The notes beneath the pieces are model-generated. The model made no database searches. It had not been told where the DNA came from and saw nothing but the letters and a program-made list of their open reading frames with translations. Positions 15,325-23,199 of a stretch of DNA of 64,000 bases are shown here, one piece after another. The DNA lies in NCBI GenBank assembly GCA_017561665.1, contig JAFZBQ010000060.1:124001-188000 (forward strand). The letters are read 5' to 3'. The translations under genes were made by a program, and so were the position numbers. This DNA comes from Bacteroidales bacterium. GTDB lineage: Bacteria > Bacteroidota > Bacteroidia > Bacteroidales > UBA932. Positions within the stretch are counted from its first letter, which is position 1; every line of letters starts with the position of its first letter.

Positions 15325-16512
15325 ATGAAGCTTTTACAGGAAAAACTCTCGCAGTTTACGCTCCCTCAGGAACTTAAAAACGCGGGTATTTACCCTTACC
15401 ACCGTGCCATCTGCAGCGAGCAGGGCGACGAGGTAATCATCAACGGCAAGAAGGTGCTGATGTTCGGTTCCAACAGTTACCTTGGCCTTACCAACGATCC
15501 CAGAGTAAAAGAAGCAGCCATCGAGGCTATTAAAAAATATGGCACCGGATGTGCCGGCAGCCGATTCCTTAACGGTTCCCTTGATATTCACGAGCAGACG
15601 GAAAAAAGACTTGCCAAATTTGTCGGCAAGGAAGAGGCGGTTATCTTTTCTACCGGTTTCCAGGTTAATCTGGGCGTAGTCTCCTGCCTGTGCGGACGCA
15701 ACGATTATATCCTTCAGGACGAGCGTGACCATGCCTCAATCATAGAGGGCCGCCGCCTTTCTCCTGCCAACTATCTCAAGTTCCGTCATAACAACATGAC
15801 CCATCTTGAGAGCAAGCTCCGCAAGTGCGAGAGCGACAAGATCAAGCTCATCGTGGTGGACGGCGTCTTCAGTATGGAAGGCGATGTGGCTCCGCTCAAG
15901 GAGATCACCGCCCTTGCAGAGAAATACAAGGCAGCAGTTATGGTAGACGAAGCCCACGGCATCGGCGTCTTCGGTCCCAACGGCCAGGGCGTTTGCTGGG
16001 CACAGGGCGTCACCAAGGATGTCGACTTGATAATGGCCACCTTCAGCAAGAGTTTCGCCTCCCTGGGCGGATTTATCGCAACCGATAAGATAACCGCAGA
16101 GTTCATCCGCCATCAGGCGCGTTCCTACATATTCAGCGCCAGCGCCACTCCCGCCGCCATTGGTGCGGTCAATGCCAGCCTGGACATAATGGAACAAGAA
16201 CCGGAGCGTATCCAGCACCTGTGGGACATCACCCGCTTTGCCATTGACGGCTTCCGCAATATGGGCTGCGAGATCGGCAATACTTCCACGCCGATTATTC
16301 CGCTCTACATCCGCGATAACGAGAAGACTTTCTGCGTAACCCGCGATTTGTTCGAGGAGGGTTTGTTCGTGAACCCCGTGGTTTCTCCCGCAGTTCCTTC
16401 AGAGGACACCCTGATCCGCTTCTCGCTTATGGCCACCCACACTCAGGCACAGGTCGAGTTCGCACTGGAAAAGATCCAGAAGGTATTCAAGAAATACGGC
16501 ATCATCAAGTAA
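15325..16512 (+). CDS. Alpha-oxoamine synthase, probable serine palmitoyltransferase
   Basis: PLP-dependent alpha-oxoamine synthases condense an amino acid with an acyl-CoA; in Bacteroidota the closest characterised use is serine plus palmitoyl-CoA giving 3-ketosphinganine. The 395-residue protein has FGSNSYLGLTNDPRVKEAA near residue 47, GTGCAGSRFLNGSLDIHEQ near 73, VDEAHGIGVFGPNGQG near 209 (PLP-contacting Asp and His) and the PLP Lys in ATFSKSFASLGGFIA near 240. Homologues KBL and BioF share these motifs, so 2-amino-3-ketobutyrate-CoA ligase is the main alternative; the adjacent SDR (overlapping stop/start TAATG) and acyl-CoA ligase favour sphingolipid synthesis. Confidence 0.8.
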   Translation: MKLLQEKLSQFTLPQELKNAGIYPYHRAICSEQGDEVIINGKKVLMFGSNSYLGLTNDPRVKEAAIEAIKKYGTGCAGSRFLNGSLDIHEQTEKRLAKFVGKEEAVIFSTGFQVNLGVVSCLCGRNDYILQDERDHASIIEGRRLSPANYLKFRHNNMTHLESKLRKCESDKIKLIVVDGVFSMEGDVAPLKEITALAEKYKAAVMVDEAHGIGVFGPNGQGVCWAQGVTKDVDLIMATFSKSFASLGGFIATDKITAEFIRHQARSYIFSASATPAAIGAVNASLDIMEQEPERIQHLWDITRFAIDGFRNMGCEIGNTSTPIIPLYIRDNEKTFCVTRDLFEEGLFVNPVVSPAVPSEDTLIRFSLMATHTQAQVEFALEKIQKVFKKYGIIK

Positions 16513-17324
16513 TGGCACAAAAGGTAGTACTTCTCACAGGAGGCTCTTCCGGCATTGGAGCAGAGACTGCACGGCTTCTGGCCGATGCGGGCTATAAGGT
16601 TTATGCCGGTTCCCGCAAAGGTACGGTCACCGCTGAGTGCGAGGGCAAGGTAACCCCCGTTACTCTTGATGTCAACGACCAGGATAGTGTCGATACGGCA
16701 GTAAAGGATATTATCGAAAAAGAGGGCAGGATAGATGCCCTGGTATGCAATGCAGGAAACGGCATCGCCGGCTCGGTAGAGAACACTACCGTAGATGAAG
16801 CCAGGTATCAGTTCGAGACCTGTTTCTTTGGTGCCCACCGCGTCATCAAGGCGGTCCTGCCGCATATGCGTCAGGCCAAATCGGGCCGCATCGTGACCGT
16901 CAGCAGCGTCGCCGCCAACGTTCCCATCCCTTACCAGACGTTCTACAGCAGCGCCAAGGCTGCCGTTCTCATTTATACAAAGGCCCTTTCGCTCGAGGTT
17001 AAACCCTTCGGCATCCAGTGCTGCAGCATCCTCCCGGGCGACACCAAGACCGGCTTTACCGCCGCCAGAAAGGTCACCAAGGAGTCGGAAGATCCGAACA
17101 GCGTCTATTACGAGACTCTTAAGAAGTCGGTGGGCCGTATGGAGCACGACGAGCAGAACGGTATGCCCGCTGCAAAGATAGCCAAGGCAATAGTAAGGCA
17201 GCTCGGCAAACGCCGAATGTCCGCCACCTGCACACCCCGCATCGACTACAAAGCCATCAATCTTCTGGTCCGCCTTCTCCCTACCAAGCTGATGCTCTGG
17301 ATCGTAGGCAAACTCTACGCCTAG
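16512..17324 (+). CDS. Short-chain dehydrogenase/reductase, possible 3-ketosphinganine reductase
   Basis: 270-residue classical SDR. The cofactor motif is LLTGGSSGIGAETARLL (residues 6-22), the structural NAG motif is CNAGNGIAG near residue 79, the catalytic Ser is in VTVSSVAANV near 133, and Tyr-x-x-x-Lys is in TFYSSAKAAV near 146. It starts inside the stop codon of the SPT-like gene, so translation is coupled. Reduction of 3-ketosphinganine to sphinganine would be the next step in the pathway, which makes that the preferred guess; SDR substrate specificity cannot be read from sequence. After it the gene density and base composition change at the edge of the accessory island. Confidence 0.78.
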   Translation: MAQKVVLLTGGSSGIGAETARLLADAGYKVYAGSRKGTVTAECEGKVTPVTLDVNDQDSVDTAVKDIIEKEGRIDALVCNAGNGIAGSVENTTVDEARYQFETCFFGAHRVIKAVLPHMRQAKSGRIVTVSSVAANVPIPYQTFYSSAKAAVLIYTKALSLEVKPFGIQCCSILPGDTKTGFTAARKVTKESEDPNSVYYETLKKSVGRMEHDEQNGMPAAKIAKAIVRQLGKRRMSATCTPRIDYKAINLLVRLLPTKLMLWIVGKLYA

Positions 17325-17369
17325 TGCCGCTCAGTGCAGATAACCCTGCTATTAACCGTATCGAAATCG

Positions 17370-18323
17370 TTACGTTTTATTCGTTACTTTTAAGAGCAGA
17401 TCACTTGAAGATATGTCGTTCATCAGCGAGAAGGCAAACCATTTTTTGCCGAGGTCTTTCAGTGATGCACCAATGTGGTAAACTTGTTCGTCAATAATGA
17501 GAAATCTGTCGTGAGCTTTGTTGAACGGGAGGACTTCGATGGGTGCGTATTGCGCATTATGCTTGGCTAAGTCCAGTTGGAGTTGGTGTGATATCTGCTG
17601 TGTGTAGATTATCCCCGAAACATCGTCCGACCGTTTGTCAAGCATAGTTAAGACGGTCTCATCCACGTAGTTGTCAATAAGAATAATTCTGACTTTAGCA
17701 TTTCTGATGAGTCCGCAAACAAACTCATAGGAATCGTAGATCTGGCCGTCGAAAAAGATACCCTCTACAGGAGGCAACGCGGTCTTTACAAAAAAATCAA
17801 TCTTTTCCTCGGTCTTTGCTACACGCTTTTCCAGTTTTTCCAACCTAGGGTTGATTGCGTAACCGCGAATTAGGTAATCTTTTAATACACTATTGGCCCA
17901 GCGACGGAAGGCAATGCCTCGAGAAGAATGAACTCGATAACCAACAGATAATATCATATCAAGATTGAAGAACTCCTTGGTTCTTTTTACCCAACGATTA
18001 CCTTCTTGTTGTACTATCTCAAAATTTGCGACAGTTGGTATGCCACTTAATTCTTCATCCAGAGCGGTGTTGATATGCTTTCCTATTGTCTTCTTGTCGC
18101 GAGCAAAGAGAGTTGAAATTTGAGTGCGGTCCAACCATACAGTCTCCTGCTCCAAGCGAACCTCTAGGCGAATGGAATCATCTGGATTATAAATTGCCAC
18201 TTCCCCAACCTCAGCATAGGACTGGACGGGCAACTGTCGCATTTTTTGCACCGGTTGCCCTACGTGACTTAACAGGTTGCTGCTTCTAACTGTTTCGGCG
18301 TTGTTTGTTTTCTTTTTCGTCAT
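17370..18323 (-). CDS. RhuM-family protein with C-terminal PLD/nuclease-like domain
   Basis: 317 residues. Residues about 40-175 are the RhuM core: EVAIYNPDDSIRLEVRLEQE, then TVWLDRTQISTLFARDKKTI with Gln replacing the usual Met-Ala, and GYRVHSSRGIAFRRWANSVL. A short coiled segment (LEKLEKRVAKTEEKIDFFVK) leads to a C-terminal domain, about 195-317: FFDGQIYDSYEFVCGLIRNA, ILIDNYVDETVLTML, then AHDRFLIID and YHIGASLKDLGKKWFAF. The His-x-Arg...Asp arrangement resembles a single, altered HKD half-site of phospholipase D-like nucleases. RhuM proteins are common in mobile and defence islands; function is unresolved. A −7 box TATCTTTG lies at 18508-18515 on the minus strand, about 185 bases upstream. 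Codon use is more AT-rich than the flanking genes. Confidence 0.82.
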   Translation of the reverse strand: MTKKKTNNAETVRSSNLLSHVGQPVQKMRQLPVQSYAEVGEVAIYNPDDSIRLEVRLEQETVWLDRTQISTLFARDKKTIGKHINTALDEELSGIPTVANFEIVQQEGNRWVKRTKEFFNLDMILSVGYRVHSSRGIAFRRWANSVLKDYLIRGYAINPRLEKLEKRVAKTEEKIDFFVKTALPPVEGIFFDGQIYDSYEFVCGLIRNAKVRIILIDNYVDETVLTMLDKRSDDVSGIIYTQQISHQLQLDLAKHNAQYAPIEVLPFNKAHDRFLIIDEQVYHIGASLKDLGKKWFAFSLMNDISSSDLLLKVTNKT

Positions 18324-18367
18324 ATCATAGTGGTTTAATCAACATTATTATATTTGAATAGTTGATT

Positions 18368-18401
18368 CCCGGTAGCCTCTGAAGAAATTCAAGCTATCGG
18401 G
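18368..18401. other. Stem-loop in the RhuM upstream region
   Basis: CCCGGTAGC (18368-18376) and GCTATCGGG (18393-18401) form a 9-bp stem with one wobble, followed by a T-rich run to 18412 on the plus strand. It lies in the gap 18324-18790, which holds no convincing gene: only this stem-loop, a minus-strand −7 box at 18508-18515 and the long repeat starting at 18526. Confidence 0.45.
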
Positions 18402-18525
18402 TTTAGTTTTTATTACTTGGGTGAAGGGAGCCGCTTCCCAGACCTGGAAGACTCACCGCTCTCGATTTCATTACCGGCCGATTCAGACGACCGTCTCTTG
18501 CTTGATACAAAGATAGTGAAATAAT

Positions 18526-18750
18526 CCGCTCGGTGCAGATGCCTGCGCTTGCAATTCTTTCCGGGCAAAAATCTGCCCCTGAAAGAATTCAAGCTCCGGT
18601 CTATATCTGCCACTTCGCTCTCTCAACTTCAGTCCCGCCAAACCGCTTGTCACGTTTAATAGGGAGGTTACAGCCTTTTGTGGCGGCGCCACCGGTATTC
18701 TTCCTAAAGTCTTTGGCGCCTACGCAGCCGCTATGACGGCTCGTGTCGCA
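18526..18750 (+). repeat. 225-base structured repeat, copy A (left inverted copy)
   Basis: This block matches, in reverse orientation, 22754-22978. The two copies have the same length of 225 bases, and the first 30 bases are identical. Similarity continues to the other end, with identical short blocks such as TTCCTAAAGTCTT and GACGGCTCGT. Inside is a hairpin with stem 18547-18560 against 18582-18594 (one bulge) and an inner GGGCA/TGCCC stem (18563-18567, 18574-18578) with an AAAATC loop. One stem pair is T-A here and G-C in copy B, a compensatory change. It sits directly upstream of the restriction-modification gene, so it could also carry its promoter or act as a leader. Confidence 0.85.
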
Positions 18751-18790
18751 GCTGTCACTTTGGCGGTCTGGCGAGACAAGTCATATTGAT

Positions 18791-21622
18791 ATGAAAACAA
18801 ATCAAACTTTAACTAACTTTGTAGAGTTAACCCCTCTCAATATGCTAAACAAGAAACAACAGGAACTTGCAGCGAAAGATTTCGTAAAAGAATGGACAGG
18901 AAGAGGATACGAGAAGGGAGAGACTGCCCGTTTCTGGATATCGTTGCTGCAGAAAGTATTCGGAATTGAAGATGCACCTTCGATAATCCAATTCGAAGTT
19001 CCTGTTAAGACGTTCACGAAGGATAAAGGCTCCGACTTTATCGATGCTTATATCACCACGACTAAGGTTCTCATAGAGCAGAAAGGATCGCACGTAAAAC
19101 TTGATGATAAGGAGAAGCAGAGTGATGGTTTGATGCTCACTCCGTTCCAGCAGGCACAGCGTTATTTGACGGGACTGCCCAATTCAATGTCCCCTAGATG
19201 GATAGTGACGTGCAACTTTAGGGAGTTCCAGATATACGATATGGAGCATCCCAACGTTCCTCCACAGGTGGTAATGCTTGAAGATTTGGCGAAGGAGTAT
19301 TATCGTCTGGAGTTTCTTGTAAACGATGAGGCAGAAGCACGAAAGAAGGAGTTTGAAGTCAGTATCAAGGCCGGTGAGATAGTCGGAATACTCTACGATA
19401 AGGTTCTTGCACAATACAGGAATCCCGATGATCCGGAAACGCAGAAGGCTCTCAATAAGCTATGTGTCCGCTTGGTATTCTGCCTGTATGCGGAAGATGC
19501 TGGACTGTTCGGGCACAAGGATATGTTCCACGATTACCTGAAGCCGTTCCCTGCATCACAGATTAGACGTGCGCTCATTGATTTATTTGAAGTGCTGAAT
19601 ACGCCTGTCGATAAGCGTGACCCTTATTTGGAAGATACACTGGCTTCTTTCCCTTATGCGAATGGTGGGCTGTTTGCCGGAGAGATAGAGATACCGCACT
19701 TTACCGAGGAACTGAAAGAATTGCTTTTGGAGAAGGCAAGCTACGACTTTGATTGGAGTGAGATATCGCCGACAATCTTCGGTGCCGTATTCGAGTCTAC
19801 CCTTAATCCGGAAACGAGACGTGCTGGGGGAATGCATTATACCTCCATAGAGAACATCCACAAGGTCATTGATCCGCTGTTCCTGGACGATTTGAAGGCA
19901 GAGTTGGCGCAGATCAAAGCGGTGAAGCAGTTCAAGGAGCGCAAGATGCAAGCTGTTGCTTTCCGTGACAAGCTGGCTTCGTTGAAGTTCCTGGATCCTG
20001 CCTGTGGTAGCGGTAATTTCCTTACAGAGTCATATACTTCACTTCGCAGATTGGAGAATGAAGCCATACGTCTGATTTATGGTGGTGATCGTGTTATCGG
20101 TGAACTGGATAATCCGATTAAGGTCAGCATCAACCAATTCTACGGTATTGAGATAAATGACTTTGCTTGCTCGGTTGCACAGACTGCTTTGTGGATTGCC
20201 GAGAGCCAGATGATGCAGGAAACGGATGATATTGTTGGATTTACTTTGGATCCTCTACCGTTGAAGACGTACACCAACATTCATGAAGGGAATGCTTTGA
20301 GGATGGATTGGAATGATGTTGTCCCTGCCAGCGAACTGAATTACATTATGGGTAATCCGCCATTTGTGGGTGCTCGTATGATGGCTCAGGGCAGCGAACA
20401 GAAGAAGGAGGTAGAAGACCTATTCGGAAAGATAAAGGACGTTCAAGACCTCGATTACGTCTGCTGCTGGTTCCGGAAAGCGGCTGAAATGATTCAAGGC
20501 ACCGGCATCCATGTCGGTTTTGTAGCGACTAATAGTATCTGCCAGGGTGCCCAAGTGCCTATTCTCTGGGATGTTTTGCTGAACTACTTCCACGTAACGA
20601 TCGATTATGCTTACCAAACCTTCAAGTGGGAGAGTGAAGCAAGCGACCGAGCAGCTGTTCATTGCGTCATCGTTGGCTTTAGTTTAGCTGGAAGCCAGAA
20701 ACTATTATTCGATTCAGATGGCAAAGCAAAAAGGGCCTCAAACATAAGCCCTTATTTGGTAGAGGGCCCTTCTACATTTGCTGTAAGTCAAAAAACGCCA
20801 TTATGTGATGTCCCCAAAATGAACTTCGGTAATCAGCCGCGCGATGGCGGGCATTTCATTCTGTCAGATGAGGAAAAATCTCAGCTTGAAATCGACGATC
20901 CCAAAGCAGCATCCTGGATTCATCCATATATCGGAGCGGTAGAGTTCATCCAGCGCAAAGTCCGTTGGTGTCTGTGGCTCCGGGAAGCTGGTCCGGGAGA
21001 CGTTCGTGGTTCAAAGGCTTTGTATGAAAGGGTTGAAGCGGTAAAGGCATTTCGCTTATCATCATCCGCCAAGACAACTCAAGGCTATGCTAAAGTACCA
21101 CATTTATTTGCTCAAATCACACAGCCAGAGGGTGTTGATTGCCTTTTGATTCCTCGCGTATCTTCTGAGAACCGCTTCTATGCGCCAATTGGCTTTGTTC
21201 CTGCTGGAGTGGTTACTTCTGATGCCGTTCAGATTGTCCCGAATGCGACTCTCTTCCACTTTGGCGTGCTTACTTCTCTTGTCCACATGGCATGGATGAG
21301 GGTTGTATGTGGTAGATTGAAAAGTGATTATCGCTACTCAAAGGAACAAGTATATAATCCATTCCCTTGGCCGAATGTTAATCAAACACAGATAGATAAG
21401 ATTACGAAGACAGCTCAAGGAATTCTCGATGCCCGCAATAAGTACCCGGATAGCTCCTTCGCGGACTTATATGATCCGGTTACGATGCCATATGACTTGC
21501 AGAGAGCTCATTCTGCCAACGATGCTGCCGTCCTTGAAGCATATGGATTCCCTAAAGATGCTACAGAGAGTGAGATAGTGGCCAGATTGTTTAAGATGTA
21601 TCAGGAGTTGACAACACACTAA
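18791..21622 (+). CDS. Single-chain type IIG/IIL restriction-modification enzyme (MmeI-like)
   Basis: One polypeptide with nuclease, N6-adenine methyltransferase and target-recognition regions. An N-terminal PD-(D/E)xK nuclease motif is visible as Asp85 followed by Glu96-Gln-Lys98 (FIDAYITTTKVLIEQKG). Methyltransferase motif I is FLDPACGSGNFL near residue 400 and motif IV is NPPF at 522. The C-terminal part (to 943) would hold target recognition. The start is uncertain: ATG 18791 is used; GTG 18743 is in frame upstream but overlaps the repeat, and ATG 18842 gives 926 residues, close to MmeI (919) and just after a −7-like TAACTTTG at 18814-18821. Both catalytic centres look intact. NERD gene follows after 13 bases. 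The gene is visibly more AT-rich than the core genes. Confidence 0.85.
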   Translation: MKTNQTLTNFVELTPLNMLNKKQQELAAKDFVKEWTGRGYEKGETARFWISLLQKVFGIEDAPSIIQFEVPVKTFTKDKGSDFIDAYITTTKVLIEQKGSHVKLDDKEKQSDGLMLTPFQQAQRYLTGLPNSMSPRWIVTCNFREFQIYDMEHPNVPPQVVMLEDLAKEYYRLEFLVNDEAEARKKEFEVSIKAGEIVGILYDKVLAQYRNPDDPETQKALNKLCVRLVFCLYAEDAGLFGHKDMFHDYLKPFPASQIRRALIDLFEVLNTPVDKRDPYLEDTLASFPYANGGLFAGEIEIPHFTEELKELLLEKASYDFDWSEISPTIFGAVFESTLNPETRRAGGMHYTSIENIHKVIDPLFLDDLKAELAQIKAVKQFKERKMQAVAFRDKLASLKFLDPACGSGNFLTESYTSLRRLENEAIRLIYGGDRVIGELDNPIKVSINQFYGIEINDFACSVAQTALWIAESQMMQETDDIVGFTLDPLPLKTYTNIHEGNALRMDWNDVVPASELNYIMGNPPFVGARMMAQGSEQKKEVEDLFGKIKDVQDLDYVCCWFRKAAEMIQGTGIHVGFVATNSICQGAQVPILWDVLLNYFHVTIDYAYQTFKWESEASDRAAVHCVIVGFSLAGSQKLLFDSDGKAKRASNISPYLVEGPSTFAVSQKTPLCDVPKMNFGNQPRDGGHFILSDEEKSQLEIDDPKAASWIHPYIGAVEFIQRKVRWCLWLREAGPGDVRGSKALYERVEAVKAFRLSSSAKTTQGYAKVPHLFAQITQPEGVDCLLIPRVSSENRFYAPIGFVPAGVVTSDAVQIVPNATLFHFGVLTSLVHMAWMRVVCGRLKSDYRYSKEQVYNPFPWPNVNQTQIDKITKTAQGILDARNKYPDSSFADLYDPVTMPYDLQRAHSANDAAVLEAYGFPKDATESEIVARLFKMYQELTTH

Positions 21623-21635
21623 AGGAAACATCACC

Positions 21636-22544
21636 TTGGATGAAATCCTCATATATATTGGATTTGCTGCTATAGGCGTTTTTTTTCTCTATCTGATAGT
21701 CAAGTTTGCCATAGCGTGCATTAAGCGTGAACAATTCCGCAAGAAAAACCGTGAGGCACAATTCTCAGGCAGTGCCGTCAATAAAGAAAGAGGATTCTGG
21801 GCTTCAGTATTCTCATCGAGCTACAGCAGGGCGGAGTATATCGGAGACAACGGAGAAAGAAAAGTGTCTTTTTATCTGTCAGATTTGGAATGTAGAGATT
21901 ACCAGGTATTCAATGATCTTCTGATCATCAACGGGAATTATACAACGCAGATTGACCATGTCATTATCTCTCGCTATGGGGTTTTTGTAATCGAGACAAA
22001 GAACGTACACGGAAAGGTGTACGGCAGCGGGAATGCTGAGTTTTGGAAACAATATCTCCCTGATATTGGTTACAAACGCTTCGGCTCTACACAAGAACAT
22101 CAGCTTCGGAATCCAATTTGGCAGAATGTCGGTCATATCAAATCATTGCGCCGACTTGTCTTCGATAACGGCATTCCTATTTATGGGATAGTAGTTTTTC
22201 CGTATGAAACAGAGTTGCATGTGAAAGCAGAACAGCCGGTGTTGAAAATGTGGCAGGTCGTTCCATACATTAAGCAGTTCCGAGATAAAGTTCTATCCTC
22301 AGATCAGATGAGCTTTTATCGCAGATGCCTTCTGGAGGTCATTTCCACCACCGAATTCTACCGTAAACAACACCTCGAAAATGTTTACCGAAACAAAGAA
22401 CGTCGTGATGCAGCGATTGCCGATGGAAAGTGTCCTCGCTGTGGAGGAAAATTGGTTCTTCGTTCTGGAAAATATGGAAGTTTTTACGGTTGCTCAAGCT
22501 ATCCGAAGTGCAACTACACACATCCAACAGAACTCCGTTATTGA
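21636..22544 (+). CDS. Membrane-anchored NERD nuclease-related protein with C4 zinc finger
   Basis: 302 residues. An N-terminal transmembrane helix (about 4-27, IYIGFAAIGVFFLYLIVKFA) is followed by a NERD domain at roughly 70-175: GDNGERKVSFYLSDLE, then QIDHVIISRYGVFVIETKNV HGKVYG, which carries the Asp...Glu-x-Lys nuclease-like signature, and VVFP further on. The C-terminus has a topoisomerase-type C4 zinc finger, Cys266-x2-Cys269 and a second Cys pair (YGCSSYPKC). The start is TTG with AAAGGA 10 bases upstream; no in-frame ATG fits the helix. NERD proteins are suspected DNA-processing enzymes and occur in defence islands. The 13-base spacing suggests co-expression with the restriction enzyme. 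Confidence 0.85.
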   Translation: MDEILIYIGFAAIGVFFLYLIVKFAIACIKREQFRKKNREAQFSGSAVNKERGFWASVFSSSYSRAEYIGDNGERKVSFYLSDLECRDYQVFNDLLIINGNYTTQIDHVIISRYGVFVIETKNVHGKVYGSGNAEFWKQYLPDIGYKRFGSTQEHQLRNPIWQNVGHIKSLRRLVFDNGIPIYGIVVFPYETELHVKAEQPVLKMWQVVPYIKQFRDKVLSSDQMSFYRRCLLEVISTTEFYRKQHLENVYRNKERRDAAIADGKCPRCGGKLVLRSGKYGSFYGCSSYPKCNYTHPTELRY

Positions 22545-22574
22545 TATTTGATCAATGTTGTCTTATCTCTTTCG

Positions 22575-22738
22575 CGTCCTGCAAAAGAATACTGCACAGA
22601 ATGAAAAAATGGCTGGCTATTTTCCTCCTACGTCACCATATCCAGTATTTTCACTGGAAATCTTTCCACAGAATGAAAATACGTAGCGCTTTTTTCATTC
22701 TGTGTCCGGCAGCTCTTAATATTCTCGTCCTGCCAAAG
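22575..22738. repeat. Nested foldback element after the NERD gene
   Basis: This is the left part of the gap 22545-22982, where no gene is convincing. Perfect 15-bp inverted arms CACAGAATGAAAAAA (22595-22609) and its complement (22690-22704) enclose a second inverted pair CTACGT/ACGTAG (22628-22633, 22681-22686) and an innermost CCAGT/ACTGG hairpin (22642-22646, 22653-22657). A direct copy of the outer arm (13 bases) is at 22667-22679. The whole is flanked by near-identical 13-base direct repeats (CGTCCTGCAAAAG at 22575-22587 and CGTCCTGCCAAAG at 22726-22738). It could be a non-autonomous mobile element, a terminator complex or a structured RNA. Confidence 0.7.
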
Positions 22739-22753
22739 CGCTAACATTCACTA

Positions 22754-22978
22754 GGCGATACGAGCCGTCCTAGCGGCGGTGTAGGCGCCGAAGACTTTAG
22801 GAAGGTAGCCAGGAGCGATTCCGCCAAAGGTAGCTCTCTCCATAATAAACGCGACCGGCGCTTTGGCGGGACCGGGGAGGGAAGAGCGAGGGGCAGATAA
22901 AAGTCCGTAGCTTGAATGCTTTCAAGGGCAGATTTTTGCCCAGAAAGCATTGCAAGCGCAGGCATCTGCACCGAGCGG
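22754..22978 (-). repeat. 225-base structured repeat, copy B (right inverted copy)
   Basis: Reverse-strand counterpart of 18526-18750, ending 4 bases before the stop codon of the small membrane protein gene. Its hairpin occupies about 22910-22957, with stem AATGCTTT/AAAGCATT where copy A has AATTCTTT/AAAGAATT. The best conserved portion is the end pointing away from the restriction genes, so the pair reads as terminal repeats of a 4.45-kb unit. Both copies can be translated in one frame to a similar short peptide (QMPALA, LSGQKSA), but stop positions and the paired changes speak for a non-coding element. Confidence 0.85.
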
Positions 22979-22982
22979 ACGC

Positions 22983-23195
22983 TTACTCGTCTTTCTTGGG
23001 AATTTTGGAACCGAGAAGGTAGAATACTGCCAAAATTGCGGCAACAATGAGACCGCCGACAACATATAGGATAATTTCCTTCCAGGAATCCAGTTTGCCA
23101 GTAATGAGCCAAATAAGCGGATAACCCAGGGGGAATACTATCATTGCAGGCCAAATGGCCTTCAGCATCTTTTTCTGTTCCTTGTCAAGTTTCAT
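22983..23195 (-). CDS. Small two-helix membrane protein
   Basis: 70 residues. A basic N-terminus (MKLDKEQKKMLKAIW) precedes a helix at about 17-34 (AMIVFPLGYPLIWLITGK) and a second at about 41-62 (IILYVVGGLIVAAILAVFYLL), ending in a charged tail (GSKIPKKDE). I do not recognise a family. It starts 4 bases after the deaminase stop, so it is probably the last gene of the aromatic operon transcript. Repeat copy B begins 4 bases past its stop, which may mean that the island inserted precisely at the 3' end of this gene. Confidence 0.7.
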   Translation of the reverse strand: MKLDKEQKKMLKAIWPAMIVFPLGYPLIWLITGKLDSWKEIILYVVGGLIVAAILAVFYLLGSKIPKKDE

Positions 23196-23199
23196 AATC

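Noticed and set aside
18413..18736. Short open frames in repeat copy A on both strands
   Set aside because: Similarity with copy B at peptide level follows from the DNA repeat; the paired stem changes favour a non-coding structure.
17370..22978. CRISPR array or prophage in the accessory island
   Set aside because: No regularly spaced short repeats and no phage structural, integrase or transposase genes were found.
22741..23154. 137-codon frame through repeat copy B into the small membrane protein gene
   Set aside because: It overlaps the better supported 70-residue gene in another frame and has no domain.
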